In this document: positions 11,747 to 20,002 of the stretch, piece by piece
Layout of the letters: each line of letters starts with the position of its first letter
Position numbering within the stretch: position 1 is the stretch's first letter
From: Microglena sp. YARC
Taxonomy: Eukaryota; Chlorophyta; Chlorophyceae; Chlamydomonadales; Chlamydomonadaceae
Direction of reading: 5' to 3'
DNA length: 64,000 nt
NCBI GenBank assembly: GCA_022414725.1
Contig: CM039462.1
Location: 19,680,470-19,744,469 of the forward strand
Notes under the pieces: model-generated
Told to the model about the DNA's origin: nothing
Seen by the model: the letters and a program-made list of their open reading frames with translations, nothing else
Database searches by the model: none
Made by a program: the position numbers and the translations under genes

Positions 11747-12395
11747 CAGTCATCACCATCATCATCATCATCATCATCATCAATTGCCCCTCGTACTCAT
11801 AGAACTCTCTTACCCTGGTCTTTGCAGCCCCCCTGCAGCTCTACATGCGACCTGTGTCTGCTGCCCTGGCTGTGAGCCATGAGTTGTATGGCTTGAGCGT
11901 GCTGGCACAGCATTTCACATCTTACATATATATATTAAATTGTCCCCTTTTTGTTCCCGATGCCCCCTCGCACTAATTTCCCATTTTTCCTTCAACAATT
12001 GGCTATCCCCTGGACTTAACCTGAACCCTAAATATACATACACTCATGGAACTCTCTTTCCCTGGTCTTTGCAGCCCCCCTGCATCATCATCATCAATAC
12101 CCCCTCGTACTCATAGAACTCTCTTTCCCTGGTCTGTGCAGCCCCCCTGCAGCTCTACATGCGACCTGTGTCTGCTGCCCTGGCTGTGAGCCATGAGTTG
12201 TATGGTTTGAGTGTGCTAGCACGAGCCCACAAACAGCTGACAGGTGCTGCTGGCAGCACAGCAGACAGCCAACTTGCTTGCTTACCAGGAAGCCAGGCTG
12301 GCGCTTCCCTGCTGCTGCCCCTTCACTGTGGCGTGGCCCAGAGGATGATGAACCTGATCGCTCAATTTGAAGAATTGGCCACCCCTAAGAGCTGA
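1..12395 (+). CDS. MED13-like Mediator subunit, C-terminal part (gene enters from left edge)
   Basis: The frame is open from base 1, so the gene begins outside the window. I place coding sequence at 1 to about 1440 (frame +1), probably more up to 2059 (frame +2), then exons 4224-4328, 5263-5505, 9158-9716 and 12142-12395 (TGA). The later exons join in phase (0,0,0,1). MED13 is the large subunit of the Mediator CDK8 kinase module, acting in the nucleus. The similarity I see is to its C-terminal MID/PIWI-like part: SSLVVYVVPP (about 316-345), an LSLQVV...MAVYDKLRR block (about 733-825), WTDCLGELLET (about 1375-1407), and a final LLLPLHCGVAQRMMNLI block. Between these lie long Pro/Ser-rich stretches, which are common in algal proteins. 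This is family recognition by eye. An unrelated Pro-rich nuclear protein cannot be excluded. Confidence 0.58.
2075..2175 (+). repeat. GTG/GAT-rich simple repeat in intron
   Basis: Two near-identical stretches of GTGGTGGTG and GATAGTGG separated by TCAAGCTAC. They lie just inside the donor at 2060 and explain the Val/Gly-only open frames here. Confidence 0.8.
2320..2555 (+). repeat. AT-rich tandem repeat (AATAGCTGGTTATTATTT unit)
   Basis: About eight imperfect copies of a 25-35 bp unit containing AATAGCTGGTTATTATTT, often separated by AAATTTAAAAC or GGGTTTAAAC. Intronic. Confidence 0.85.
2674..3921 (+). mobile_element. Transposon family with ACCGCCC/GGGCGGT ends, copy A
   Basis: The element begins ACCGCCCTCAATGTAGGAG and ends GGGCGGTCA, giving short inverted termini. 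It matches the copy at 57932-59388 over most of its length, including the start with GACGGTCACACCGGTCAC, a GCACGAACTC block, a Cys-codon-rich stretch, and the AT-rich right part with ACTAAGCATTACATCCACA. A tRNA B-box-like string (GGGTTCAAATCC, minus strand, about 3685-3700) lies in the right third. No intact protein is visible, so it is probably non-autonomous. It sits in a MED13-like intron. Confidence 0.7.
3925..4115 (-). repeat. Dispersed GC-rich repeat related to 10730-10905 and 61905-62075
   Basis: It shares a GTCGCxATGxxGCGAC start, a CCCCCCAAACCCC/GGGGTTTGGGG core and a GTCGCACAxTGxxGCTC end with copies near 10730-10905 and 61905-62075, here in opposite orientation. A run of C lies at about 3988-4005. 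Confidence 0.65.
4137..4200 (+). repeat. Duplicate of the preceding exon end (copy of about 1985-2046)
   Basis: The stretch with CACCATGCCCCACCCCTTCC and CTCAGCACT repeats the sequence just before the donor at 2060, with about a dozen changes. It is one of several places in this window where an exon edge is duplicated inside the adjoining intron. Confidence 0.8.
4224..4328 (+). CDS. MED13-like internal exon (35 codons)
   Basis: Bounded by an acceptor (AATGTGCAG|GCGG) and a donor (GGAT|GTAAGT), phase 0 at both ends. It encodes a 35-residue segment containing MIVASFSDFPLYHSQFPD, which looks like ordinary folded protein and not repeat translation. It joins in frame to the exons on either side. 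Confidence 0.6.
4332..4575 (+). repeat. 35-bp tandem repeat
   Basis: Seven copies of a 35-bp unit containing AACTTGAACTTGGTTACATA and CAGTCAGCCT, starting directly after the donor at 4329. The unit resembles the left end of the dispersed repeat seen at 22712, 37100 and 49157. Confidence 0.9.
4550..5262 (+). repeat. About 115-bp tandem repeat built from an intron end plus exon start
   Basis: About five copies, each with a pyrimidine tract, CAGGGTGTAAGTGCTGTGG, a CTGCCCCTxCCAGCA block, CTTYGGCAGTAMAAATAAAT and a CTGAGGAAAATATAAAAATT tail. The first part equals the acceptor and first about 40 bases of the real exon at 5263. The second part is a dispersed repeat (other copies 22712-22795, 37100-37175, 49157-49235). 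Confidence 0.85.
5263..5505 (+). CDS. MED13-like internal exon (81 codons)
   Basis: Acceptor TTTCCCCCCAG|GGTG and donor CAG|GTATGT, phase 0 on both sides. It codes for an Ala/Cys/Arg-rich segment ending GVNILVDTQPSRQ, which joins in frame to VLIPQYEAP of the exon at 9158. The 3' two thirds recur as decayed copies at 5964-6300, so this exon lies inside a duplicated segment. Confidence 0.55.
5964..6296 (+). pseudogene. Two decayed copies of the exon at 5263-5505
   Basis: The segments at about 5964-6120 and 6143-6290 repeat the downstream part of the exon (GGGGACCTGGTAGCAGCAAG, GAAGCAGGGCAGGGGGCTTG, GTGTGGGAGTCAACAT). Both have substitutions and small indels and lack a clear acceptor. The first copy still ends in a GGTATGTATG donor-like sequence. 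They could be alternative exons but look like debris. Confidence 0.65.
6340..7055 (+). repeat. 72-bp minisatellite, block 1
   Basis: About ten tandem copies of a 72-bp unit containing GGTACAAGCACTTTGGTCGC, ATACCTGCTTTGTTCAGTC and ACAGCCTTGTACTGCC. As 72 is divisible by 3, several frames on both strands stay open. These are repeat translations, not genes. Confidence 0.95.
7062..7340 (+). repeat. 40-bp minisatellite, block 1
   Basis: About seven nearly identical copies of a 40-bp unit (GGGTATCTGAGGTGTGAGAT followed by TAAGTAGGGTGGGGTAGGGT). The very low divergence indicates recent expansion or homogenisation. Confidence 0.95.
7345..7520 (+). repeat. 34-bp repeat and spacer
   Basis: Three copies of a 34-bp unit (CTGTATTTGGTGACTCAACT, CACCCTCACCTTAC), then one 40-bp unit and an inverted GGGTGAGTTGAGTC. 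Confidence 0.9.
7535..7905 (+). repeat. 72-bp minisatellite, block 2
   Basis: Five more copies of the same 72-bp unit as at 6340-7055, ending with the same CTCTTGCTTTCAACCAGACA flank, so the whole 72-bp plus 40-bp composite has been duplicated. Confidence 0.95.
7915..8300 (+). repeat. 40-bp minisatellite, block 2
   Basis: About ten copies of the 40-bp unit of block 1. One copy has a one-base deletion and one has AAGAAGG in place of AAGTAGG. Confidence 0.95.
8306..8513. repeat. Large inverted repeat (about 55-bp arms)
   Basis: The arm at 8306-8360 (CTGCTTGTTGCACTACCTTC then GTATTTGGTGACTCAACTCA) is the reverse complement of 8457-8513, with few mismatches. The loop of about 96 bases holds a 34-bp and a 40-bp unit. 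It could extrude a cruciform or fold into a long hairpin in the transcript. Confidence 0.85.
8585..8822 (+). repeat. Tandem duplication of about 140 bp
   Basis: CTCACTCGCGCACTCC...GCATCTTTGCATxGGCCTA...GCATCCTGTGTGTTATTGTT occurs at about 8587-8676 and again at about 8727-8816. Confidence 0.8.
8832..8985 (+). repeat. Dispersed repeat (TTACAGTCCAGGGGT...CCGACGGGGGCCCTG)
   Basis: It runs from GTTACAATCCAGGGGT to TTTACCGACGGGGGCCCTGC and GTGCTACAGTGATAA. Related copies lie at 10261-10392, 10618-10670 (partial) and 13795-13935. No coding potential. Confidence 0.7.
9003..9102 (+). pseudogene. Decayed copy of the 5' end of the exon at 9158
   Basis: TTCTCTTGGCAGGTACTTAT, ACCTCAATATGAAGCTCCTG and a GCT run repeat the acceptor and first about 55 bases of the next exon. 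The copy then runs into a TGA. It is a tandem duplicate of about 115 bp carrying a functional-looking 3' splice site. Confidence 0.8.
9158..9716 (+). CDS. MED13-like long internal exon
   Basis: Acceptor CTTGGCAG|GTAC, donor GGAAG|GTAGGT. It enters in phase 0 and leaves in phase 1. It encodes about 186 residues: VLIPQYEAPPAAAAALPG, a Pro-rich segment, then an acidic/basic low-complexity region with a KRAASEDLG-like stretch that could be a nuclear localisation signal. The phase fits the last exon at 12142 directly. Confidence 0.6.
9962..10126. mobile_element. hAT-like MITE, ATATCATATGAT-rich family, copy 1
   Basis: It begins TAAGGAACGGCATTATGATA and ends GCTGGTCCCTA, the family's inverted termini. 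The interior consists of repeated ATATCATATGAT palindromes. The flanking octamers TTGATGCG and TTGATATG match at 6 of 8 positions, consistent with an aged 8-bp target-site duplication. Confidence 0.7.
10217..10262 (+). repeat. (GTAT)n microsatellite
   Basis: About eleven perfect GTAT units directly left of another copy of the dispersed repeat seen at 8832. Confidence 0.95.
10261..10392 (+). repeat. Dispersed repeat, second copy of the 8832 family
   Basis: GTTACAGTCCAGGGGTACGC through TTTACCGACGGGGGCCCTGA. A shorter third fragment lies at 10618-10670. Confidence 0.7.
10730..10905 (+). repeat. Dispersed GC-rich repeat (family of 3925-4115)
   Basis: It contains GGTGTGTCGCAATTTGAGCG, AGCGCAAAGCGCAGAGC, a GGGGGGTTTGGGAGGGGG core and GTCGCCATGCAGCGACGG. 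Confidence 0.65.
11185..11790 (+). repeat. (ATC)n microsatellite tract
   Basis: Short GATGTTGGT and CACCATCATC stretches, then a long imperfect (ATC)n/(TCA)n array at 11555-11781. It produces the poly-Ser and poly-Met open frames. Intronic to the MED13-like gene. Confidence 0.95.
11440..12090 (+). pseudogene. Three decayed copies of the start of the last MED13-like exon
   Basis: Copies near 11440-11540, 11795-11910 and (short) 12045-12082 repeat CTCATAGAACTCTCTTTCCC, the acceptor region TGGTCTTTGCAGCCCCCCTG and the exon start CTCTACATGCGACCTGTGTC. The real exon begins at 12142. Each copy keeps a usable AG, so cryptic acceptor use is possible. Confidence 0.8.
12142..12395 (+). CDS. MED13-like terminal exon
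   Basis: Acceptor GGTCTGTGCAG|CCCC. The phase needs one base from the exon ending at 9716. It encodes about 84 residues ending in ...LATPKS and a TGA. The stretch ALAVSHELYGLSVLARA followed by LLLPLHCGVAQRMMNLI resembles the extreme C-terminus of MED13, where a short LPLH-type motif precedes the final helix. A TGTAA, the usual algal poly(A) signal, occurs about 130 bases downstream (near 12527). Confidence 0.65.
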
Positions 12396-12637
12396 ATTGA
12401 TCAACAACCTGACCGCCCTCATCAATCTGAGGTGCCTGGCCAATGTCCCAGATTCATGCGCAGGTGGCGTGGGCCGAAGGCCTTGTTTGACGCCGACCTC
12501 TGAGGTTTAATTGGCTCCTCATCAGCTGTAACCAGTGTTACAGGGTTGTCTCTGCTAAATTGAGGGCGATAAATAAATAAATAGTACGCCTTCTGATTAT
12601 TTATAATTCAGGTAGCCGTACTATTGCCAAGAGTTCA

Positions 12638-12720
12638 GGTAGTTTGGTGGTTGGCCCCAGTGCAAGCAAACGGGCTGCCCCCCTCAACCTCACGCCACGT
12701 AATAAGGCACTATTTTTATG
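12638..12720 (+). repeat. Dispersed repeat (TTGGTGGTTGGCCCC...)
   Basis: TTGGTGGTTGGCCCCAGTGC through CACGTAATAAGG matches 22925-22990 and more distantly 23950-24000 and 62722-62790. It may be the 3' part of a SINE-like unit. Confidence 0.6.
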
Positions 12721-12933
12721 TATTTCTAATTCAGGTAGCCGCACAGTTGGCAAGAGTAGGATTGGATTGGATTGTTACACGGGTTTTCAGCCAACTCCGG
12801 GCTGCCAGTTCCAATTTCCCCCCCGTGCGATACCCACGGAAACCAGGGGGCAGCTAGGCGGATTAGACAGTCTAAAGACTTGTCCAAGTCCTTCTAAGAG
12901 TTTTGTTCAACCCGTGCTCTGTTTGCTTACCTC

Positions 12934-13012
12934 TGGAGTGGCGTAGTGGCTGATGTGATGTGCCTACAATCCATAGGCCCCTGGATCGAGACCAGGCTTC
13001 GAAAGCCAACCC
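12934..13012 (+). repeat. tRNA-like (SINE-like) sequence
   Basis: An A-box match TGGCGTAGTGG is followed about 40 bases later by GGATCGAGACC, close to the B-box consensus GGTTCGANNCC. It cannot fold into a full cloverleaf as far as I can see, so I read it as a tRNA-derived SINE head or a decayed tRNA. Confidence 0.45.
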
Positions 13013-13169
13013 ATGCTCAGATGGTTCAGGGTGATGGAATCTGTTGTGGATTTGAATCGGTTGCTTGGAGGCTGCTCACCGTCTACTGGCGGAGTAAACA
13101 TGGAAAGTACAAACACTACCATACCGTACTCCTGAAGTTCGTTTTATTAGAGTGCACAGGGTGAACTGT

Positions 13170-13171
<2 letters not shown>

Positions 13172-13216
<45 letters not shown>
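13172..13216 (+). repeat. Poly-G tract, 45 bases
   Basis: Uninterrupted G from 13172 to 13216, then TCTGAAATGG. The length may be affected by assembly. It can form G-quadruplexes. Confidence 0.95.
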
Positions 13217-13217
<1 letters not shown>

Positions 13218-13794
13218 CTGAAATGGGATTGCATGGGGGTGCGGAATATATTTAATTGACGGCGTTGGGTCATGCATTTGGGCAAGTCACAAAATAATGC
13301 TTGCTTGCTGCAATATTGCCTTTCTTTCCGAGGATTTGTTGGAAGACCCCTCCCGGATGTTGTGGAGCGGGCTTGTCTAGGGCCAACAATGGCCTGTCGA
13401 TGACAATGTAATGTAATGCGATCCTGCCTTTTCGTCGTGCTCACCACCTGGCTGTGGGGGCACTTAGAAACATACCGGTATTTATATATTATCATTACTT
13501 TCACTCCCAATTGTCGTTTGCATCTTATCAAATATCAGGCTGCTCGCCATCTGCATGCAGAATAAAGATGTGTTGGGTATTAACGCTGCTGTATTAACAC
13601 CACACTCCCGAGTACAGAATGGATTAACAGGTCTGCCACAGGTGCAATCGTGGATTTTTTTGTTACATGGTGTTTCAGCCAACTCTGGGATGCCCACATT
13701 CTTCCAATTCCAAGGCCCCCCAGGAAACTAGTGAGCATACAAAGTGGATCTACAGACAGTTTAAAGACTTGTCCAGGTAAATGATACTATATTA

Positions 13795-13935
13795 TTAAAT
13801 ATATGAGGGGCTAAAACGAAAGAACGCAGATGAACTGAACCCCAAACGATCTTTTTACCTACGGGGGACGTGAATTCGTGCTACAGTGATAATTTACTTT
13901 TTCGGGGCAGCCATTTAGGCTAAAAGGACTCGCCC
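13795..13935 (+). repeat. Dispersed repeat, copy of the 8832 family
   Basis: GAGGGGCTAAAACGAAAGAA through CGTGCTACAGTGATAATTTA, followed by a second GGGGCAGCCATTTAGGCTAA segment. Confidence 0.6.
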
Positions 13936-14210
13936 AGCCACAACCAATTCGCACTTTCAGTCTAGTACCGGTACTCACATGATGCATGTCTTATTTTAAA
14001 GTTCATGGTACAACAGGTGTCCAGGCCTCCAAATTTTGCTTTATGGCGATCGATTTATTCTGAGAATGGGGCTATGTGGGCATGATTCATTATGGTGTTT
14101 TTACCCACTTCCAGGATGCTATCTTTTTACTCAGACCCCCAAATGACATTCTGAGACCGCCATTGAGATTGTCTTGACAAGGGCAGTTCAGTGGCACCAC
14201 CCAAGACCCA

Positions 14211-14440
14211 GGGGGGGGGGGGGGGGGGGGGGGGTATGGGTGGGTCAATGGGTGGATAATGTGGGTGGGCATGGGTGGGTGAGTATTGATGGTAAGGATG
14301 GGTATGGATGTGTGGGTCTAGGCGGGTGAATGGGTGAAATGGATGGGTGTATGGTGGGTGAATGGGTGAGTATGGGTGGTATGGATGGGTGTGGATGAGT
14401 GGGTATGGGTAAGTGAATGGGTGATTATTTTGACTCACAC
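14211..14440 (+). repeat. Poly-G run and GGGTGGGTGAATGG-type minisatellite
   Basis: Twenty-four G residues at 14211-14234, then irregular units of ATGGGTGGGTG, GAATGGGTGA and GTATGGATGG to about 14430. Confidence 0.9.
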
Positions 14441-14579
14441 AATCCCTTTTTGGGAATTCTGAGGATGCCATTGTGTGCGCCTCCTCACCCCCCCTTCCCG
14501 TCCCTCACCAACACCCCTCATCCCTCTCCCCCCTATTGTTGCCTCTAGGGTTGTTCAGGAGGAACCCCAGCTTGCCCCA

Positions 14580-14850
14580 GCTCTGCGTCCTGAGACGCAA
14601 CAGATTTTACAGCCTGCGCGAGCCTGCGTCCAGAGACGCAACCAATTTCATAGCCCGCGTCCTGAGACGCAACTAACCCGCAACTCGCCGCGACATAAAC
14701 GACCCAAAGCCTGCGTCCCCGCCTGCGTCCTGCGACGCAACCAACCCACTGAAGCGTCTGCGACGCAAAGGATCCTCCCCACGTTGCGTCTCGAGACGCA
14801 ACGGACCCGTCGACGTTGCGTCTGCGACACAGGACGCAGCGTCTTGAACA
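14580..14850. repeat. Cluster of GCGTCnnGAGACGC palindromes
   Basis: GCGTC and GACGC alternate more than a dozen times, mostly as GCGTCCTGAGACGCAAC. One copy is a perfect 20-bp palindrome, GTTGCGTCTCGAGACGCAAC at 14783-14802. No gene is evident. Confidence 0.85.
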
Positions 14851-14960
14851 ACCCTTGTTGCCACCTGTCGCTCCGATAACACTCTCCGCCAATTTCCGCG
14901 TAGCTTGCGACGCCGCCTAGAGTAGGACGTGTCGTAAGGGTTTGGCACGGGGGCCCGCGG
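14850..14960 (+). repeat. Dispersed repeat with CTCCGCCAATTTCCG and GCTTGCGACGC
   Basis: TTGCCACCTGTCGCTCCGAT then ACACTCTCCGCCAATTTCCG and AGCTTGCGACGCCGCC. Relatives lie at 23440-23635, 26680-26825, 37500-37580, 54440-54500 and 60775-60850, and in reverse at 19520-19600. Confidence 0.7.
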
Positions 14961-14999
14961 GGCCCCCTGGTTTCGCATGGACAGAACGTGAGAGGCCCA

Positions 15000-15840
15000 A
15001 TCTTCAAAAACCGTGAATCGCCTTATCTTCCCTATCTTAGCGTGTTCCAGTGTGCCTATTCCGATCCTCCACCCGCAAGCTTACTTTATTGTGTTACTCT
15101 TCAACCCGACGCCATGCGCTCTGTTTGTATGAACCCTGGATCAAGCGTGTTGCGCAGGTAAGACAGGGTCCTTCAAACTGGAGTCTAGGACATGCGGAAG
15201 AGCTCGTCGTCCCTTGGGCGAGATGCAATTATTGTTACCGTCACGGCAAGATATTTTCACGGCCTGGAGATACTTTCAGCGAATGTTTATCCCACGACGT
15301 AATGGCCGAGGGCGCTGTGGGGAGGTTTTTCTGGGTTTGCTACCCTCAGAGCAGCACTGCTTTCCACACGCTGAGTACAGAGTGCCGTCATGGGTTGTGG
15401 GACATCCCATGCCTTCAATTGGCGCATTCATGTGAGGCAGAATTGAAACCCGATTGACCACACAATTGAAGCCCGGCATCGTCTGAAAGGAGAGGGATTC
15501 GCTGTCTGAGCTACCATCGACTAGTTAACCATGCAACGCACCAAAATTGTGGCAACCTGGCGTTTTGCGGACTCCTGCCGACAGCACAGATTGCCCTGAT
15601 AACAACTACGGCAGCCTGGATGCCGTAGATTCACAAATTATATTTCGTTGTCAGTGCACTGGCGTCAGAAACTGCCGTTACTCGTGCGGTCGTGTTGCAC
15701 CTGGGGGGGGAAATGCTCCCCAGCTCTTTTAAAGCACATGTATCGCGTCAATATATGCGTGTTTATCGCGAATGTCTTATCCTCGAGGCCAGCCATCAAG
15801 ATGCCTGCCCTCATGAAGACGACTGCTTAGAAGTACGAGC
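15000..15840. other. No gene recognised
   Basis: Apparently single-copy sequence without simple repeats. Short open frames occur on both strands (for example 15050-15457 plus), but none shows a recognisable domain or convincing splice context. Confidence 0.4.
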
Positions 15841-15844
15841 GACA

Positions 15845-16180
15845 CGTTAGGCATGGCTGACATGGCCTGCATCAGGATCTAGCGTGAGCATCGGGCAAAT
15901 TATCAAGAAACTGTGATTGAAGTGAAGTCCATGCACTACATATGATCAGGCATTCTGGTCCCATGCTGACTCATGGGGCAGTTGGATGTGTTAGCGGCCA
16001 CAATTAGTAGTGAAGAAGCTGACCAGGCCTGTATCTGCGGGCATGTGCATCGGGCGAGTAATCACGAAACCTGTGCAGGCTCACGAAACCTGTCCAGGTA
16101 CTGCATATGATCAGGCATCCTGCCCCCATGCTGACTCATGGGGCAGTTGGATCTGTTATCTGTGTCACATAGGTGAATCT
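15845..16180 (+). repeat. Tandem duplication, about 180-bp unit
   Basis: CATATGATCAGGCATYCTGS, CCCATGCTGACTCATGGGGC and AGTTGGATSTGTTA occur at about 15940-15992 and again at 16103-16160, with related flanks (GCATCGGGC, CACGAAACCTGT). Confidence 0.8.
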
Positions 16181-16334
16181 TAGGTGCCATACTTGGGAGT
16201 TCAGAAACTGACTGAAAGTGGAGGTGCAAACTACTAACCACGAGACCCAAATCCAAATCGTCCGCTGAATGACTATAAATTACTAGTATACCGTTTATCC
16301 CCCTTGCCTGATCTCTAAAACACTACAGGATTCT

Positions 16335-16410
16335 CGCTAATCAAATCAATTAAATTCAATCAAATTCAATTCAATTCAATTCAACTCAATTCAATTCAAT
16401 TCAATTCAAT
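16335..16410 (+). repeat. (CAATT)n microsatellite
   Basis: About fourteen imperfect CAATT/CAAAT units. Confidence 0.9.
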
Positions 16411-16654
16411 TGTGCATCAGATCGGCACCACTGGATCCACACTCCGCTGATTGTAAGCAAATCATCACTGCTGCAACAAAAGATGCCGATCTGTGTTCCA
16501 GCTCCGCTGTGGTCCATGTGTGCTGTAACTTGAATCTGCTCACATGGCTCCAGCCTTCAAGGCTGCTCGCTGTCTTCGGCAGCAACATCTGTTCTTCCTC
16601 AATTCAAATCAATGCATTCTTGCAACCTGCACTGCGAATGTAGGGGGTCTTCTG

Positions 16655-19355
16655 CTCCCTTTACTGCACCCATGCTACCTTTATTGCACCCATGCACCCA
16701 TGCACCCTTTACTGCACCCATGCACCCTTTATTGCACCCATGCACCCTTTACTGCACCCATGCACCCTTTACTGCACCCATGCACCCTTTACTGCACCCA
16801 TGCACCCTTTATTGCACCCATGCACCCATGCACCCTTTACTGCACCCATGCTGCGTTTATTGCACCCATGCACCCTTTACTGCACCCATGCACCCTTTAC
16901 TGCACCCATGCTGCGTTTATTGCACCCATGCACCCTTTACTGCACCCATGCAGCCTTTACTGCACCCATGCTGCGTTTATTGCACCCATGCTGCGTTTAT
17001 TGCACCCATGCACCCTTTACTGCACCCATGCACCCATGCACCCTTTACTGCACCCATGCACCCTTTATTGCACCCATGCACCCATGCACCCTTTACTGCA
17101 CCCATGCTGCGTTTATTGCACCCATGCACCCTTTACTGCACCCATGCACCCTTTACTGCACCCATGCTGCGTTTATTGCACCCATGCACCCTTTACTGCA
17201 CCCATGCAGCCTTTACTGCACCCATGCTGCGTTTATTGCACCCATGCTGCGTTTATTGCACCCATGCACCCTTTACTGCACCCATGCTACCTTTATTGCA
17301 CCCATGCACCCATGCACCCTTTACTGCACCCATGCACCCTTTACTGCACCCATGCACCCTTTATTGCACCCATGCACCCATGCACCCTTTACTGCACCCA
17401 TGCACCCTTTACTGCACCCATGCACCCTTTACTGCACCCATGCTGCCTTTATTGCACCCATGCACCCTTTACTGCACCCATGCTGCCTTTATTGCACCCA
17501 TGCACCCTTTACTGCACCCATGCACCCTTTACTGCACCCATGCTGCCTTTATCGCACCCATGCACCCATGCACCCTTTACTGCACCCATGCACCCTTTAC
17601 TGCACCCATGCACCCTTTTGCATGCACCCATGCACCCTTTACTGCACCCATGCACCCTTTATTGCACCCATGCACCCATGCACCCTTTATTGCACCCATG
17701 CTGCGTTATTGCACCCATGCACCATGCACCTTACTGCACCCATGCACCCTTTACTGCACCCATGCACCCTTTATTGCACCCCAGCCCATGCACCCTTTAC
17801 TGCACCCATGCACCCTTTACTGCACCCATGCACCCTTTATTGCACCAATGCACCCTTTACTGCACCCATGCACCCTTTATTGCACCCATGCACCCTTTAC
17901 TGCACCCATGCTGCGTTTATTGCACCCATGCACCCATGCACCCTTTACTGCATACCCATGCACCTTTACTGCACCCATGCACCCTTTATTGCACCCATGC
18001 ATGCACCCTTTACTGCACCCATGCCCTTTACTGCACCCATGCACCCTTTACTGCACCATGCAGCACCCATGCACCCTTTACTGCACCCATGCACCCTTTA
18101 CTGCACCCATGCACCCTTTACTGCACCCATGCACCCTTTACTGCACCATGCACCCTTTACTGCACCCATGCACCTTTACTGCACCCATGCACCCTTTACT
18201 GCACCCATGCACCCTTTACTGCACCCATGCACCCTTTTACTGCACCCATGCACCCTTTACTGCACCCATGCACCTTTACTGCACCATGCACCCTTTACTG
18301 CACCCATGCACCCTTTACTGCACCCATGCACCCTTTACTGCACCCATGCACCCTTTACTGCACCCATGCACCCTTTTTACTGCACCCATGCACCCTTTAC
18401 TGCACCCATGCACCCTTTACTGCACCATGCACCCTTTACTGCACCCATGCACCTTTACTGCACCCATGCACCCTTTACTGCACCCATGCACCCTTTACTG
18501 CACCCATGCACCCTTTACTGCACCCATGCACCCTTTACTGCACCCATGCACCCTTTACTGCACCCATGCACCCTTTTGCACCCATGCACCCTTTACTGCA
18601 CCCATGCACCCTTTACTGCACCCATGCACCCTTTATTGCACCCATGCACCCATGCACCCTTTACTGCACCCATGCACCCTTAATTGCACCCATGCACCCT
18701 TTACTGCACCCATGCACCCTTTACTGCAACCATGCACCCTTTACTGCACCCATGCACCTTATACTGCACCCATGCACCCTTTATTGCACCCATGCACCCA
18801 TGCATCCTTTACTGCACCCATGCACCCTTTATTGCACCCATGCACCCTTTATTGCACCCATGCACCCATGCATCCTTTACTGCACCCATGCACCCTTTAC
18901 TGCACCCATGCACCCTTTATTGCACCCATGCACCCATGCATCCTTTACTGCACCCATGCACCCTTTACTGCACCCATGCACCCCATACTGCACCCATGCA
19001 CCCTTTACTGCACCCATGCACCCTTTATTGCACCCATGCACCCATGCACCCTTTACTGCACCCATGCACCCTTTACTGCACCCATGCATCCTATACTGCA
19101 CCCATGCACCCTTTACTGCACCCATGCACCCTTGACTGCACCCATGCACCCTTTACTGCACCCATGCACCCTTTACTGCACCCATGCACCCTTTATTGCA
19201 CCTATGCACCCATGCACCCTTTACTGCACCCATGCACCCTTTACTGCACCCATGCACCCTTTACTGCACCCATGCACCCTTTACTGCACCCATGCACCCT
19301 TTACTGTACCCATGCACCCTTAATTGCACGCATGCTCCCTTTACTGCACCCATTG
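16655..19355 (+). repeat. 2.7-kb minisatellite, 20-bp unit
   Basis: More than 120 copies of GCACCCTTTACTGCACCCAT, with variants: ACTG or ATTG, CACC, CTGC or CAGC, and an inserted GCACCCAT 8-mer. Three copies of the unit equal 20 codons, so all three plus frames stay open for long stretches and give Cys/His/Pro-rich translations (HAPFTAPMHP...). There is no start context, intron structure or domain, so I do not call a gene. Confidence 0.97.
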
Positions 19356-19359
19356 TAGC

Positions 19360-20002
19360 ATGGCTGTGAATTCGGCATGAAGATCTACTCGTAAAATGGT
19401 TAATATTCATTCACCTAATTCAACACGTACTACGATGATGATCACATTTTTCCTGGTTCTCTAGTTGACTTCAAATGCGCCCGCGGGTTGACCGAGTCAA
19501 GGGGGACTTATGAATATCATTTAGAAAGTCCTAGGCAGCGTCACAAGCGACGCGGACAATTGGCGGAGAGTGTTGGCCACTGGAACGACAGGTGGCAGCG
19601 GAATGGAATGGACCGAAGCCAGTTAGTTACGAAACAGTTGACTGACGTATCAGGCTTTGTCTTGGGGAGCGGTCGGACAAATGGACAATGAGACAAATCA
19701 GGGAGCTCCTGTCCCCCAGGAGGGGGGTCCCGCCCCCCCCAAAATGTACCCCATATGTCTACAACATCCTTCCTGCTTTTTCATTCTCCCATGCCTTGCT
19801 CAAACCCAACCCTGACCCCCAACCGCAACGAACTAGTCCCACGATTCCCTATCCCCCAATGCCTTCAATCAACTCCATCGCATTTTCACCCCCATCATCT
19901 TTTCACCCTCATCTTTTCATCTTTGCAGCCTCATCTTTCCACCCTCATCTTTCCACCTTCCCACCCTCATCTTTCCATCTTTTCACCCTCATTTTCACGC
20001 CC
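19360..20002. other. SEX4-like gene upstream region
   Basis: It contains a reversed copy of the CTTGCGACGC dispersed repeat (about 19520-19720), a CCCGCCCCCC stretch, and at 19870-20000 a pyrimidine-rich tandem repeat of TCATCTTTCCACCC units just before the proposed start codon. No TATA box stands out. An upstream exon ending in this pyrimidine tract cannot be excluded. Confidence 0.4.

Noticed and set aside
11306..11875. Poly-Ser frame (plus) and poly-Met frame (minus)
   Set aside because: Translation of an (ATC)n microsatellite with flanking decayed exon copies.
16544..19369. Several plus-strand open frames of 660-900 codons
   Set aside because: They are translations of a 20-bp minisatellite (HAPFTAPMHPLLHPCTLYC-like), open in all three frames, without start context, introns or domain.
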